NCBI RefSeq assembly: GCF_020283565.1
Contig: NC_060061.1
Span: 48,459,362 to 48,523,361, forward strand
Origin: Trifolium pratense
Taxonomy: Eukaryota > Streptophyta > Magnoliopsida > Fabales > Fabaceae
Length of the DNA: 64,000 bases
Direction: 5' to 3'
The notes beneath the pieces are model-generated. The model saw only the letters and a list, made by a program, of their open reading frames with translations. It made no database searches and was not told the origin of the DNA. Of this stretch, positions 1-10,035 are shown piece by piece. Positions within the stretch are counted from its first letter, which is position 1, and every line of letters begins with the position of its first letter. A program made the position numbers and the translations under genes.

Positions 1-855
1 GGGAATTTAGTTTTCGAATTGCAATTGATTGTTTTCGGATTTCCATATTTTCATTTGATTTATTGCATTTTTCTTTGGGGTGTAAACCTGGTATCCGCTG
101 CATGCAACTGCGAAGACTAATCCCACGAGCCTTGTGGACCTAAATGGGTGGCAAACTCTCCCTAAGGGTTTTAAGCCTGGGATCAAACCCAGGACCTTTG
201 TTAAGCTTGCATTTTGTTTTGACTGAGGTTAAATAGATACTGATCGATGAAGTTTAATTTAGTTAATGAAAATGCTGAAGTACGGAGCACTTAATAGGGA
301 ATTAGTGATTGACATTATGGGAAATTTTGATAAAAAAAATCTTACTCAATCTCTTGTGTGTAGACTGTAGAGTACTATAGCGTTGTTGATGGGGGATGGC
401 CAAAAATATTCCATATTAACATGCCATTGCGATTTGCGGCCTCTGTCGCTGCCATGGGGGGCATTCCTTCACAAATTAGCTATGGTGTTTGTAAAAAATA
501 TGCCACGTTATTCCACCATTGCCGCCGCCATTTAACAACAGTGGTGCGGTTATTCAGTCTGGAATCAATTTACTTGAATGTTGAAACGTATAAATAAGAA
601 ATTAAGATCAGATTGGTCCATCTGCTACTTTTTGTATAATTGCATGTTAAATGCTCTTGTGTCACATTATTACCACCTTGGCATTCACGTGGATGCCTTT
701 ATAGATAATAAGAACTGCTGGACCACAATCATAAGGTTTTGGTCCCAAAATAAGAAATCAGCCCTATTTCCAGTTTCACTGCATGGAAATTGCATGTCTT
801 CCAGGGCTGGCGTTGGTACAATGTGCTGTTCTTTTAGAGTCTTTCAGTGCATGGA

Positions 856-907
856 AATTTAATCATGTCTTATTGATCTTTAAAGATCGATAAGACAAGA
901 TTAAATT
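856..907. repeat. Near-perfect 2 x 26 bp palindrome
   Basis: The arms 856-881 and 882-907 are reverse complements with two mismatches and no spacer; the centre is GATCTTTAAAGATC. It could be the core of a very small MITE or a transcribed hairpin. No flanking target-site duplication was recognised. Confidence 0.75.
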
Positions 908-1401
908 CTGATCCATTGCTGTTTTAAGATTAATTGTGTTTCAGGGATTTCATTGGTGTACAAATAAGATTTTCAGTAGGGGGTCTATGGATAGAGAAAG
1001 AAAATAATTTTGCTATGGTTCGTTGGGTTTTAGTCTGAAAAATCACAGAGATGGGGAATTGTAGATTACCAAATTACTTGTGAGTGTTGATGGCTTTAGA
1101 AGCTTGAACAAACTGAATTCCCGGTTGCTTGCGTTCTTTCGGACCCCTGTGTGTGTCTGGTATTCCTTCTGTATGAGTCCTTTAGAGTAGCTAAGGATGA
1201 CAACAAAAATGAAACCATGTGTCTCTCTGTACAAAATGCCGACTGGAAATGGCTATGGTTATGGCTTCTCTATATAGATAATTTTGAATAGAGAGTGCTT
1301 TGACGCTCTGATTCACTTAGGCAGAGAGAGAAAGTAATTTCGGAGATGAAGGAGACACCCACTTGGAAAATTGATGTCAAAATTATTCTATATTTTGCTA
1401 T

Positions 1402-1474
1402 GCTTTTACCGCCTCTTTTAGTTTGTGTTCCATTTGCTATATAAACTTGACTTATGCATTTACCGCCTCTTTTA
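1402..1474 (+). repeat. Fragmented duplicate of GOT1 intron 3 text
   Basis: Positions 1402-1440 and 1448-1474 match two overlapping parts of 2270-2323, which begins right behind the donor of GOT1 intron 3. The shared core reads TTTACCGCCTCTTTTA. In the leader the two halves are in swapped order, so this is a rearranged local duplication rather than a simple copy. Confidence 0.7.
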
Positions 1475-1671
1475 TCTCTCAAACTAAAAATCCTGATATG
1501 TTTTAACCATTGGCATCTGAATAGATTTTGCCCAGAGTTGCAGTATGATCTTCTTGAGTCAAATTGTCTGAGCCGAGTATTTATTCTCATAAACATATTA
1601 TCTGACTTTGTTTCTTTGATCATTGGTTTCAGTGAAAGCAAGCACTTGAACATTTGAGTTATTGGTATAAA

Positions 1672-3068
1672 ATGGTTTCCTTTGAGATGAATGATCGCAA
1701 GAGTAAGTCAAATCTGATTTATTTTTATTTTTGTTTATACTGGCAATGATGGTATCATATGGTTTGTTTTTCTATCTTATCTTATGTAATCATATGTAAG
1801 AGTAGAATATTTTATTAGAGAGTTTATAATTGCTCCTTAAGATAAATTATTTGTTAATTCAATTATGTCGAGGCAGTGTTATTTTTGAACATTCACAGTT
1901 TGCATCTACTACTCCTATCTGTAATTGTATTTACAATTCTAATATATGTGTTTGCAATTGGAACATGAAACAGAGATTGGATTGGGATTAACGGGCTTTG
2001 GTATATTTTTCTCATTCCTTGGCGTTATATTCTTCTTCGACAAGGGTTTGCTAGCAATGGGAAATGTAAGCTTTGTGTTATGACATTTGATAAGTTCCTT
2101 GCTTAAATTATAATCATTTTGCTCGTGTGATTTCTCACTTAATAAGAACTTCTACAACGTCCTTTGTTCTGTCCCTAAAATCAGATCCTCTTTGTTTCCG
2201 GAGTGTCCCTGACCATTGGACTGAAATCCACAATGCAATTCTTCATGAAACGTAGTAATTTCAAGGTACTTGACTTATGCATTTACCGCCTCTTTTAGTT
2301 TGTGTTCCATTTGCTATGCTTTTCATTCATGTTAAATTTTCCTCTTCAACTTATCATTTTGTGGTTGTGTAGGGGACAGTTTCATTTGGTATAGGATTCT
2401 TGATTCTTATAATGGGGTGGCCTATTTTGGGCATGATTGTGGAATCTTATGGGTTCCTCATACTTTTCAGGTTTAGTTTAAATGAACAATTTTTTTTTTT
2501 TAAACAATGAACAAAATTATTTTATCAAGTACTTTCATACCTAAAGACTAATATGGTGGGATTATATTTTGCAGTGGCTTCTGGCCTACACTGTCTGTTT
2601 TCTTGCAGAAGATTCCTGTTCTTGGTTGGATTGTTCAACAGCCATATATTCGATCGGTAAGCAATTCTGTTAAATTGTCTTCTTACCTTTCATTCAAATA
2701 TTTGTATATGCATTTTAATATTGCTATTTATATAGTATTTTACATTTATGCCAGTATGCATGTTGCTGTATAATTAGTGGATGTTCAAGGATGTAAGAAT
2801 CTATAACAACTGTGATAGATTTTGGGGATTTTATTTTCCATTGATAAATGTCTTAAAAAACAGTTAGTTCGGTTTGCTTGTCAAGCTAGAGATCATTGAA
2901 TGACAGGACCAGTATCCGTCAATATGATGTAGAAGTTTTTCAGTTCCTTGATAGATGCTGATTTCTCTATGCTTTCATTTGCGTAACATGCTGAAATTAT
3001 CAATCTGAGCATTTTCTGCCAACTTGCAGTTGTTTGACCGCTATAGAGGTAGACGAGTGCCTGTGTAA
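1672..3068 (+). CDS. GOT1: GOT1-type vesicle transport membrane protein
   Basis: Six exons, 1672-1702, 1974-2065, 2185-2265, 2373-2470, 2575-2656 and 3030-3068, join in frame to a 140-residue protein, the usual length for the Got1/Sft2-like family. It starts MVSFEMNDRKKIGLGLTGFG and ends in the basic tail YRGRRVPV. Four hydrophobic segments, at roughly residues 10-28, 33-50, 68-90 and 92-110, fit a small Golgi/ER membrane protein that helps vesicle fusion with the Golgi. All introns are GT-AG. The start is the first ATG after a leader acceptor at 1632. Family assignment is by recognition of the whole conserved sequence; the precise trafficking step is known only from yeast and animal relatives. 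No sign of damage. Confidence 0.93.
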
Positions 3069-4161
3069 CACCTGGATCGGTGGAAACATGTTTTAACTGC
3101 TAGCAAATGCATATGTAAGTCAATGTAAAGAAACTACTTGATACAGAAATCTAGCTCCGAATTGCGTTCTCATTTTAATGTTAGAAAATTGTCATGATAG
3201 TCCTTTTAATCAAAAGATGGAAAAGAAAAAGGTTTTGGTTTTCATTTTACAACTTCTTGCTTAGTCCCCTTTTCAACTCTCATTCTTGATCGAACATTGA
3301 GTTGCCAGTTATGCAAGTTCACTCCTACATTACTATTTAATCGGAGTGACACCTTTGAAAATGGTTGTACTCGGGGAGTATCATGGTGGCATTTATTTAC
3401 TACTCAGTCAAAGTAATATATAGCAAATGGAGTTCGTCCAACAATATGGGACTTTATTTTTTAATTCTTTTGTAATGTACTCTTCGGGTGTGAGTTGGAA
3501 TTGGCTGTGACATTAAATTCTGTGAAACATATTGTCCTATTGATTCTCGTGGCCTATCATTTTCTTAGCCCTTGAGTTACCATTTTGTTGTCCAATATTA
3601 TTTTAGAAACTGTGATCACTCGTTTCCAATTATGGTATGTATGTTTTGATTAGAAGTTGGTTTGGGATTCCATATTTGTTGCTTTTAAAATGATAAAAAA
3701 AAAAAAAAAAAAAAAAATTGTGTTGTACTGGTACACATTAAGTTGTTGTTAAGTTGACAAGATATCAATTAGGGATGCGAGTTTCCAACCGAAACTCAAT
3801 TAAATTCTTTCAATCAATTTCTCAATGAAATTCAGTCATTTTAGAATCCTGTTTGAACGAAAATTAGTTTAGTTTCCAATTGAATAAATTTTAAGTCCCA
3901 AATAATCTCCATGAAGAGAGACCAGAGCTACGAGTTAAACAAATGTAGGGTTTTACTCAAGAACACGATTTAATGAGAAGAGGAAAATAGCTCTTTCTAT
4001 GTCTGAACCTGATCAGGTCATGATCAATACGCTGTATATGCACTTGTTGATGAGGATTGAAAAATAAAGGAAATGGAACGTTACTATCATTCATGTGTGA
4101 GTGATGGTTGTTACTAATGTTCAGCAAGGTATGGGCATGCATGATATGATAAATGTTAATA
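3069..4161. other. GOT1 3' flank and intergenic DNA
   Basis: Contains the likely 3' untranslated region, a run of 23 A at 3695-3717, and otherwise unremarkable AT-rich DNA. The short reverse open frame near 3957-4142 has no recognisable domain and I take it as chance. Confidence 0.5.
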
Positions 4162-4249
4162 ATTAACCCACTAGGTTTGGTCTAGTGGTGAGAGATTTGA
4201 GTAATATAGGTCCTGAGTTTGATCCTCAGTTCATTATAAACAAAAAAAA
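4162..4249 (+). mobile_element. tRNA-derived SINE with 10-bp target-site duplication
   Basis: A-box-like text TGGTCTAGTGGTGAG (4178-4192) and B-box-like text GAGTTTGATCCTC (4215-4227) are followed by an A-rich tail. The element is flanked by AATGTTAATA on both sides (4152-4161 and 4250-4259). This is the standard structure of a short Pol III-transcribed retroelement. Related tRNA-like copies occur at 5824-5897, 26132-26210 and 57337-57430. Confidence 0.8.
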
Positions 4250-4463
4250 AATGTTAATAGTAAATGAAAAAAAAAAAAACATTACATTGATGGACAAAGG
4301 TGAACTATGAAGTGGTCATACTATACATCAAAACCTCTTTTTTTTGTTGATAGAAAAAATAAGAAAACTATTGAAAACTCACACATACAAAGTGGAGTGT
4401 CCGGGATTCGAATTCCTATTTAATTACTCTTAATTTCACTAATTTACTTATTTTCAATAGCGT

Positions 4464-4625
4464 CTTACTAATAACTGCTCCGAGGCATTCTTTAAGCATT
4501 CTATTTAAAGAAATTTTTTATTTAAAAAATTAAACATTATAATTTTCAATGTGTTATAATTTCCTGTAAAACGTTTATAAAATAATTACTATTTAAGTTA
4601 AAATCCGGGGGCACTCATTAGCATT
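4464..4625. mobile_element. MITE of the CCCCGGGGCAC family, diverged copy
   Basis: Left end around CTCCGAGGCATTCTTTAAGCAT, right end around CCGGGGGCACTCATTAGCA, inverted with respect to each other. It matches the better-preserved copies at 21417-21580 and 30684-30818. AT-rich interior, no coding capacity. Confidence 0.6.
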
Positions 4626-4647
4626 TGCCTTTTCAATATACTCTCAG

Positions 4648-4852
4648 ACTCCCTCTATTTTTTATTTTATTTTAAAAAAAGGCTTTCTAGAATAGTAATA
4701 CTAAATTAACAAAGTGTATTTTGATTGAAAAAGATAAGAGTAATTGACAATGGGTATAATTGACAAATTGTACCCTTAAAATACCAAAACGATAATTAAA
4801 TAGGAACGTTAAATCCGACGCCAAAATGCGCTTAAAGAAAAACGGAGGGAGT
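4648..4852. mobile_element. Stowaway-like MITE
   Basis: Ends ACTCCCTC (4648-4655) and GAGGGAGT near 4845-4852 are inverted repeats of the kind seen in plant Tc1/mariner-derived MITEs. About 205 bp, non-coding. Target-site duplication not clearly readable. Confidence 0.55.
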
Positions 4853-5487
4853 AATAAATAAGGGAATAAATTAAGATAAACATTCACTACATTTAAAAAT
4901 TAGTCAAAGTTTCTTGTAAAAATGACTAAAAAAATTCTCACTTTTATTTCTTATAAAAAGGACGGGAATGAGTATTGTAATATAATAAAATTTTAATTTA
5001 GAACATTTTTTATTTAAGAAAAATATTTAAAAAAATAAAAATATTAACATATGTTATTATATATATATATATATATATTTTGGTTACGTATTCTTTTGAA
5101 ACTTGTGTAATTAATTTATTTTTTTGAAATTAAATTTTTGGTAATTTAACATGTGCACTTATGAACTTAATATTTCGGTGAGATATTAAATTTATAGGAG
5201 GATTACATACAAACTTTGCCATGTGATTCATGCTTAGGTAACCAACATATCTGCATCAAGGCAATTTTTTTTATAACCCTCTGTTTCCTAAGGGAAAAAG
5301 ACCCTAGTAGTTCAAAGTTCGACCGCGAGGTAAGTAAAGTCTGGCCAAAAAATTGATTCACCTAGGAATCGAATTCAGGTTTTTCCGAAATCCGTCCTTT
5401 TGGTAAAGCTCATTAACCACTTGAACGCAATGACTTGATTTCATCAAGACAATTTTAGGTGACTTTGAAATGTTACGATTAATATTT
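4853..5487. other. Intergenic AT-rich DNA with a TA microsatellite
   Basis: Holds a (TA) run around 5058-5079 and, around 5290-5440, degenerate tRNA-like repeat text (GTTCGACC and GGAATCGAATTC motifs). No gene seen. Confidence 0.5.
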
Positions 5488-5653
5488 AATAATACCAATG
5501 AGTTATGGTAAAAAAGTTAAAAATAAAATGTACAAATGTTGACTAGAATTTATGTTTTTTTTTTTATTTTAATAATACCAATGAGTTATGGTAAAAAAAT
5601 TAAAAATAAAACGTACAAATATTGACTAGAATTTATGTTATTTTTCTTTTAAG
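5488..5653 (+). repeat. 83-bp tandem duplication in the promoter of the defensin-like gene
   Basis: Copy 1 (5488-5570) and copy 2 (5571-5653) both start AATAATACCAATGAGTTATG and share the TTGACTAGAATTTATGTT block with only a few substitutions. The second copy ends about 10 bp before the TATA box, so the duplication doubles any binding sites in the proximal promoter. Confidence 0.85.
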
Positions 5654-5661
5654 CATGAGTC

Positions 5662-5668
5662 TATAAAA
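5662..5668 (+). promoter_or_regulatory. TATA box of the defensin-like gene
   Basis: TATAAAA in the context CTATAAAATG lies 59 bp before the ATG at 5721, implying a very short leader of about 30 nt. Confidence 0.7.
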
Positions 5669-5720
5669 TGAGAGTGATGTTAGACTTTTAATAAAAAATA
5701 AAACAAAGTCAAATAAAAAA

Positions 5721-6549
5721 ATGACTTCTCAAAGCTATCAATCTTCTTATCTTTTGGGTGTTTTATGCCTTACTTTGATTTTGATTTCAGGTAAATGAAA
5801 AGGAAAATGTTTGTTACCACAACATTCGAGAGGACCGAACTCATGACTTCTAGCATATTACCAAATTCTCTCACCACTAGACTAAACTTAGTGGCTTAAC
5901 GGTTGAATCTATTTAACGCGAACTTTTTGATATTAATATAATATGTAACTTTTCTTTCATATTATATATTTATAATTATATAACTTATATTATAACTTGC
6001 ACGAGACACTTAAATTCCTGAGGACGGCCCCGATACTACCACCTCCCATCCCATGTTCATGAAATTTGTAAAATTGGCTTGCGCGATGTATAGCATCACT
6101 CAAATGGAAAACTTAATTCTATCTTTTTTTAGTACATTTTTTTAAAAACAATTTACTAGTTTAAATTGAAAATTGTTAATATTTGTTATATTATTGCTCA
6201 TGGTCTTCATATTCAAAAGGGAATTGTTTGAGTTCTTATATCAAAATGATTGAACCAATATATTAGGAAGTTCAAATAATATTGTGTTTGATATTTTGAA
6301 AAAGATGAAGAAATAACCTCTTGTGCATAAACATTTTAATTTTAATTTGATTCAGGATTTGTTACAAGTTTAAAGACTACAACAGTAGATGAAGCTCCAA
6401 TGTGTATTCACTCGATTACAAACCCACGACGTTGCTGCATAGAAGGTTGTACTCCAAATTGTGTTGCAGACTGCAAAAAGAAGGGATTTTCAGGTGGTGA
6501 TTGTAATTTTGATCTTGAACCGAAGTTCTGTTGTTGTTACAATCATTGA
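5721..6549 (+). CDS. Secreted defensin-like cysteine-rich peptide, 10 Cys in the mature part
   Basis: Two exons (5721-5790 and 6356-6549) give 87 residues. Exon 1 encodes a hydrophobic signal peptide (residues 1 to about 24) and the single phase-1 intron falls at its end, the usual layout of plant defensin-like, LCR and NCR genes. The mature part has the spacing C-x9-CC-x3-C-x3-C-x3-C-x9-C-x8-CCC. CxxxC, a GxC gamma-core (GGDC) and a terminal CxC fit a cysteine-stabilised alpha-beta fold with extra cysteines. This differs from the 4- or 6-Cys nodule NCR peptides. A good TATA box is at 5662 and the intron carries a tRNA-like SINE. The role is unknown: defence, reproduction and symbiosis are all possible for this class. 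The gene model is well supported, the function is not. Confidence 0.82.
5824..5897 (-). mobile_element. tRNA-derived SINE inside the defensin-like intron
   Basis: Read on the minus strand it shows TAGTCTAGTGGTGAGAG (A box) and GAGTTCGGTCC (B box), closely matching the SINE at 4162. Poly-A tail and target-site duplication are no longer clear, suggesting an older copy. Confidence 0.6.
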
Positions 6550-6733
6550 AAATATAAGATGCACTTCAATTTTAGCTTCGTATTCGATATAATAAAAACA
6601 CTAACTTATGCACCGTGCACCATATGATAGACTTGTGCATGTTAGAACTTACCTTGAAATATATAATATCTAAGAACTTTGTGTATGAACTTTAAAATAT
6701 TAGTTATTTTATTTCATTAAGAATCTATGTTAC

Positions 6734-6865
6734 AATAAGTAGCTGAGATTTCACTATAGAAAATTTCCCGTGAGGGAATCCAATGAAATCACTGTCATTC
6801 AATTTCTCAACGATTTTATCATGCGATATGAATAAGTAGCTGAGATTTCACTATAGAAATTTTCC
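6734..6865 (+). repeat. 33-bp direct repeat, two copies 97 bp apart
   Basis: AATAAGTAGCTGAGATTTCA begins at 6734 and again at 6831, continuing nearly identically for about 33 bp. It lies downstream of the defensin-like stop codon, possibly in its 3' flank. Confidence 0.7.
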
Positions 6866-7308
6866 GCTGAATATAAAGATAAAGGTCTTGCTAACTAGTT
6901 AAGGAACTAAAATTTTAAGTTTATAAAGTTTATAAACCTTTGCTATTATTACATTTTGTTAGGCAGTACAAAGTAGAAAAATTTTAAAGAATTTTTTTTA
7001 AAAAAAAGGCAATATTATTAGTAATTAATATCGTTAATTTTTGTTTGTTTTATTAAGGGTGGAAATCGAACTACTGAACTTATAACTCTATTTCCTAACT
7101 CATACACTTGAGTTACCAAGTCATCCTTATATCTCCCTATTGATAACTTTGTAACCAATTTCTTCCTATAAAATATCAGCACTCAGCAGATCAAGTGCCC
7201 ACCATGAAAGAAAAATACTTTCCAGAAGTTATATCCGCAGACAAAAAAGTTACTAACAAAAATAAAGTTCAACCAAAATAAACACAACCTTGTTATTATA
7301 TATACTTG

Positions 7309-7514
7309 GGCCCCGTTTGGATTAGCTTATGTTTGAGCTTATGCAAATAGCTTATGCAATATAAATTAGGCTTTATGCTATTTTATAAGTTCACACTAGT
7401 GAAAATTATATTTTTATAAGCTATTTTATCATAAACTAACTTGACAAACTTATAATAATACATAAAAATAAGCTGTTTGCATAAGCTCAAAAATAAGTCA
7501 ATCCAAACGGGACC
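7309..7514. mobile_element. MITE with GGCCCCGTTTGG ends
   Basis: Terminal inverted repeats begin GGCCCCGTTTGGATT and, on the other strand, GGTCCCGTTTGGATT. The flanks carry TTG on both sides (7306-7308, 7515-7517), a 3-bp duplication compatible with a PIF/Harbinger-like origin. 206 bp, non-coding. Confidence 0.7.
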
Positions 7515-8006
7515 TTGGTACACTGCATGTTCTTACACAATTAGCAAAAATTTACTTTCAAATGCTTCTTAATGATTTGGCTTATAATTTTTTGATCTCC
7601 TGTCACTAAGGCCCTAACTATCTATCTTGTCTTAAAAACAATAGGGTTTTCACATATTTAAAAACACCAAATTACACATATAAGGCCCTAACTCTTTTGC
7701 AAGATAATTAATTTCATTTTTCTATATAGAACGCCAAATTACAAATATAACCATTGAGCTGCAAAATTATGTGCATAAAGCAATGAGACAAGCTAATGAT
7801 TTTCATAACAAAGTTACTATGTGGCATGACATGAAGATCATTATACCACCATAGGCAATCTTGTTAATTGAAAATGTATCAAGCACAACCACTGTCCACT
7901 GGTCACAATTTACAAACAACCAAGGGATAGGATATATTATTATATACAAAAAGATTATAAGAAGCATACTCTTGAAAAAGGAACAAAGAAGATTATTACT
8001 AAATTT

Positions 8007-9114
8007 TCATTCTTTTTGATAGTTCCAACTCCTCCATCTCAAATTGCTTAGCCATCCAAACTGAATCAAAGTTCCACCAGACTGTTGTAGACTTACGAGA
8101 CTTGTTCTATAAGGTATTAGAAAACTCTTAAGACCTGCCATTTCATAGAGATAAAAAAGTCAGGTGTAAACATGCTCAAATTCAACTCATATCCCTATAA
8201 CAGAAATGCATGAAACTAGTAATCCCCTAAAGGTGTAATAGTCTTAATGAATAGCAAGGCATACCATTAATGCACATTGTCTTGTAAAGATGAGCAACAT
8301 GAGGGTCTCCTTTAGTACGCATAACATGCCGATTCTCTAGGCACTCGAGAAAGGCTAAATCAGCCTTCAACAGCTTAGCTTGATCATGAGTATCATATCC
8401 TATATCATGGCAATAACAGCAGTAATCTAACCAATCAATTGGCCGCTTGTCCCAAACAAGAGATCCTCCATCTTTCCCGCTTGACCAATTTGGTCCACAG
8501 TAATGTCCATATCTTGGGAACAACTGAGAAAAATATGCTCTAACCCCAGTATGCCATGGAACCTTACAAACATACGGCCTAAAACGCAAAGGGCTAGCCA
8601 GGTTATCTTTTCCAACAACATTTTGATTATTTTGTGCATGTCTCTTCAGCGCTTTGTTGATAGTAGTTGGTCTTTGGAACTTCTCTCCCGCATTATTTGC
8701 CCATGGAAACAATGAAAGGAAGGACAATGGCCACCCTGACAACTTGGGATCCTTGGGATCAATACCAGATGATTCTTGTTTCACTTGTGAAGCAAAAGCT
8801 TTGGTTTGAACTGAAAGAGTCGGATCCTTGGGATCAATACCAAATGTTTCTTGTTTGGCTTGTAAAGCAAAAGCTTTGGTTTGAACTGAATGAGTCGGAT
8901 CCTTGGGATCAATACCAAATGTTTCTTGTTTGGCTTGTAAAGCAAAAGCTTTGGTTTGAACTGAATGAGTCGGATCCTTGGGATCAATACCAAATGTTTC
9001 TTGTTTGGCTAGTGAAGCAAAAGCTTTGGTTTGAACTGAATGTGTCGCCGAGTCTTGGTTACTCTGAGGTTTAACCCAAGGGATGGGAATGTCACCAAGA
9101 AACTTGAAGTTCAT
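8007..9114 (-). CDS. Phospholipase A2 family protein with N-terminal tandem repeats
   Basis: Exon 1 (9114-8265) and exon 2 (8134-8007) give 325 residues. The C-terminal half has the secretory-type PLA2 hallmarks: calcium loop YGHYCGPNWSSG and the catalytic block DYCCYCHDIGYD with its His-Asp pair, followed by CLE. Such enzymes hydrolyse the sn-2 ester of phospholipids. No signal peptide is visible; it starts MNFKFLGDIPIPW, the first in-frame ATG. Residues about 30-128 are four 25-residue repeats carrying TKAF and GIDPKDP, not expected in the catalytic domain. The last exon (LKSFLIPYRTSLVSLQ onward) was found by splice-site reasoning: reading through the intron would give a short unrelated tail. 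A leader exon probably ends at 9851 with a GTAAGT donor. Catalytic residues look intact. Confidence 0.85.
8746..9045 (-). repeat. Coding 75-bp minisatellite, four copies
   Basis: Units 8746-8820, 8821-8895, 8896-8970 and 8971-9045. The two central units are identical base for base; the outer ones differ by several substitutions. Unit length is a multiple of three, so copy-number change would keep the PLA2 frame open. Confidence 0.92.
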
Positions 9115-10035
9115 GGTGTATAAAAATTGTACCACCAAATTACACAAATAGCCACCACAACAGAAAATCTTGTTCTAATCCAAAGAAAGAAAAAAAGGGT
9201 TATACCAAATTATAAAGAGTTGCTTATTCCAAATCAATACATCAAATTATTAAGCACCACAACGTGATCATTAAAATGAAGATATTAACAAAAATATATC
9301 TAAAATTGTATATTGTTCGTCATTTTAGTCCAAACACTACCTTAAATTGTCCAAACACTACTTAAAATCAAATTGATCCTTGATAATTTACTTGTGAAAT
9401 CAAATTAATCTCCTTATTTGTTAGCTAGACCTAAAAATGCTACTACAAGGATAATCTGTCACTAATATAATTTACAATTTCAGAGAATTTTAGTTGATTT
9501 CTTAAATTCATAGTCTAACCTAACAGAACAATACAATTTCAGAAACCAAAATGAGATTTCACCCTAAAATTTTGTTCATATTTTTTTTTTTAAAAAAAAA
9601 CAGTAAAATAGTTTGAAATTTTTAAAAAACTTATTTTTACAATGAAATCTGATAGAAACTACATCTAGGTTGAAACACATGACAACTGAAAACGAATAAT
9701 TTCATAATCAATCGATGAAATTCCAATAATATTGTTCAGTTTTCTGAATACATATTTGTCAGTAATAAAAAACTAAGAATGATAATGATGATTAGCGATA
9801 ATAATGAAGAAAAATTAGGGATTTGAAGAAGGAGAATTGGATGAACTTACATTTGTGATTGTTGTGGTGGAGAGGAGAGGAGATGGAATGAAGGACTGAA
9901 TTGCGGTGTGTGTGTATGGGACCCGCCAACATAAAGGAGCTTGGCACGGTAAGGTAAGGTAAGATAAGGTAACAAGAATATGTTCTAGACTCCACGTATG
10001 TATATTATTTACTTAACACAAAAGGAGTTTGCTAT
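9115..10035. other. Upstream region of the PLA2 gene
   Basis: Contains the presumed leader intron (from a GTAAGT donor at about 9850 on the minus strand) and leader exon around 9851-9930. No other coding sequence recognised. Confidence 0.45.

Larger units (their letters stand above)
1..1632. other. Upstream/leader region of the GOT1 gene
   Basis: No protein-coding exon is supported here. A TTTCAG acceptor ends at 1632, so the GOT1 start codon probably lies in a second leader exon and much of this stretch may be a 5' leader intron or promoter. Around 150-200 the text resembles the start of a tRNA-like repeat (GATCAAACCCAGGACCT, 182-198). A hairpin lies at 856-907 and intron-like duplicated text at 1402-1474. 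Short open frames here look like chance. Confidence 0.5.
6550..8006. other. Intergenic region between the defensin-like and PLA2 genes
   Basis: Holds the 3' flank of the peptide gene, a 33-bp direct repeat (6734 and 6831), a degenerate tRNA-like repeat on the minus strand around 7055-7130 and a MITE at 7309-7514. No gene seen. Confidence 0.5.

Noticed and set aside
4178..4227. tRNA gene suggested by A- and B-box text
   Set aside because: No cloverleaf can be drawn. The A tail and flanking direct repeats identify a SINE.
8227..8264. Read-through C-terminus of PLA2 ending in CYSLRLLHL
   Set aside because: A GT donor at 8264 and a phase-matching acceptor before 8134 give the conserved-looking tail LKSFLIPYRTSLVSLQ instead.
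8667..9074. Open frames on both strands across the PLA2 repeats
   Set aside because: A 75-bp tandem unit without stops keeps several frames open automatically. Only the minus-strand frame joins to the PLA2 catalytic domain.
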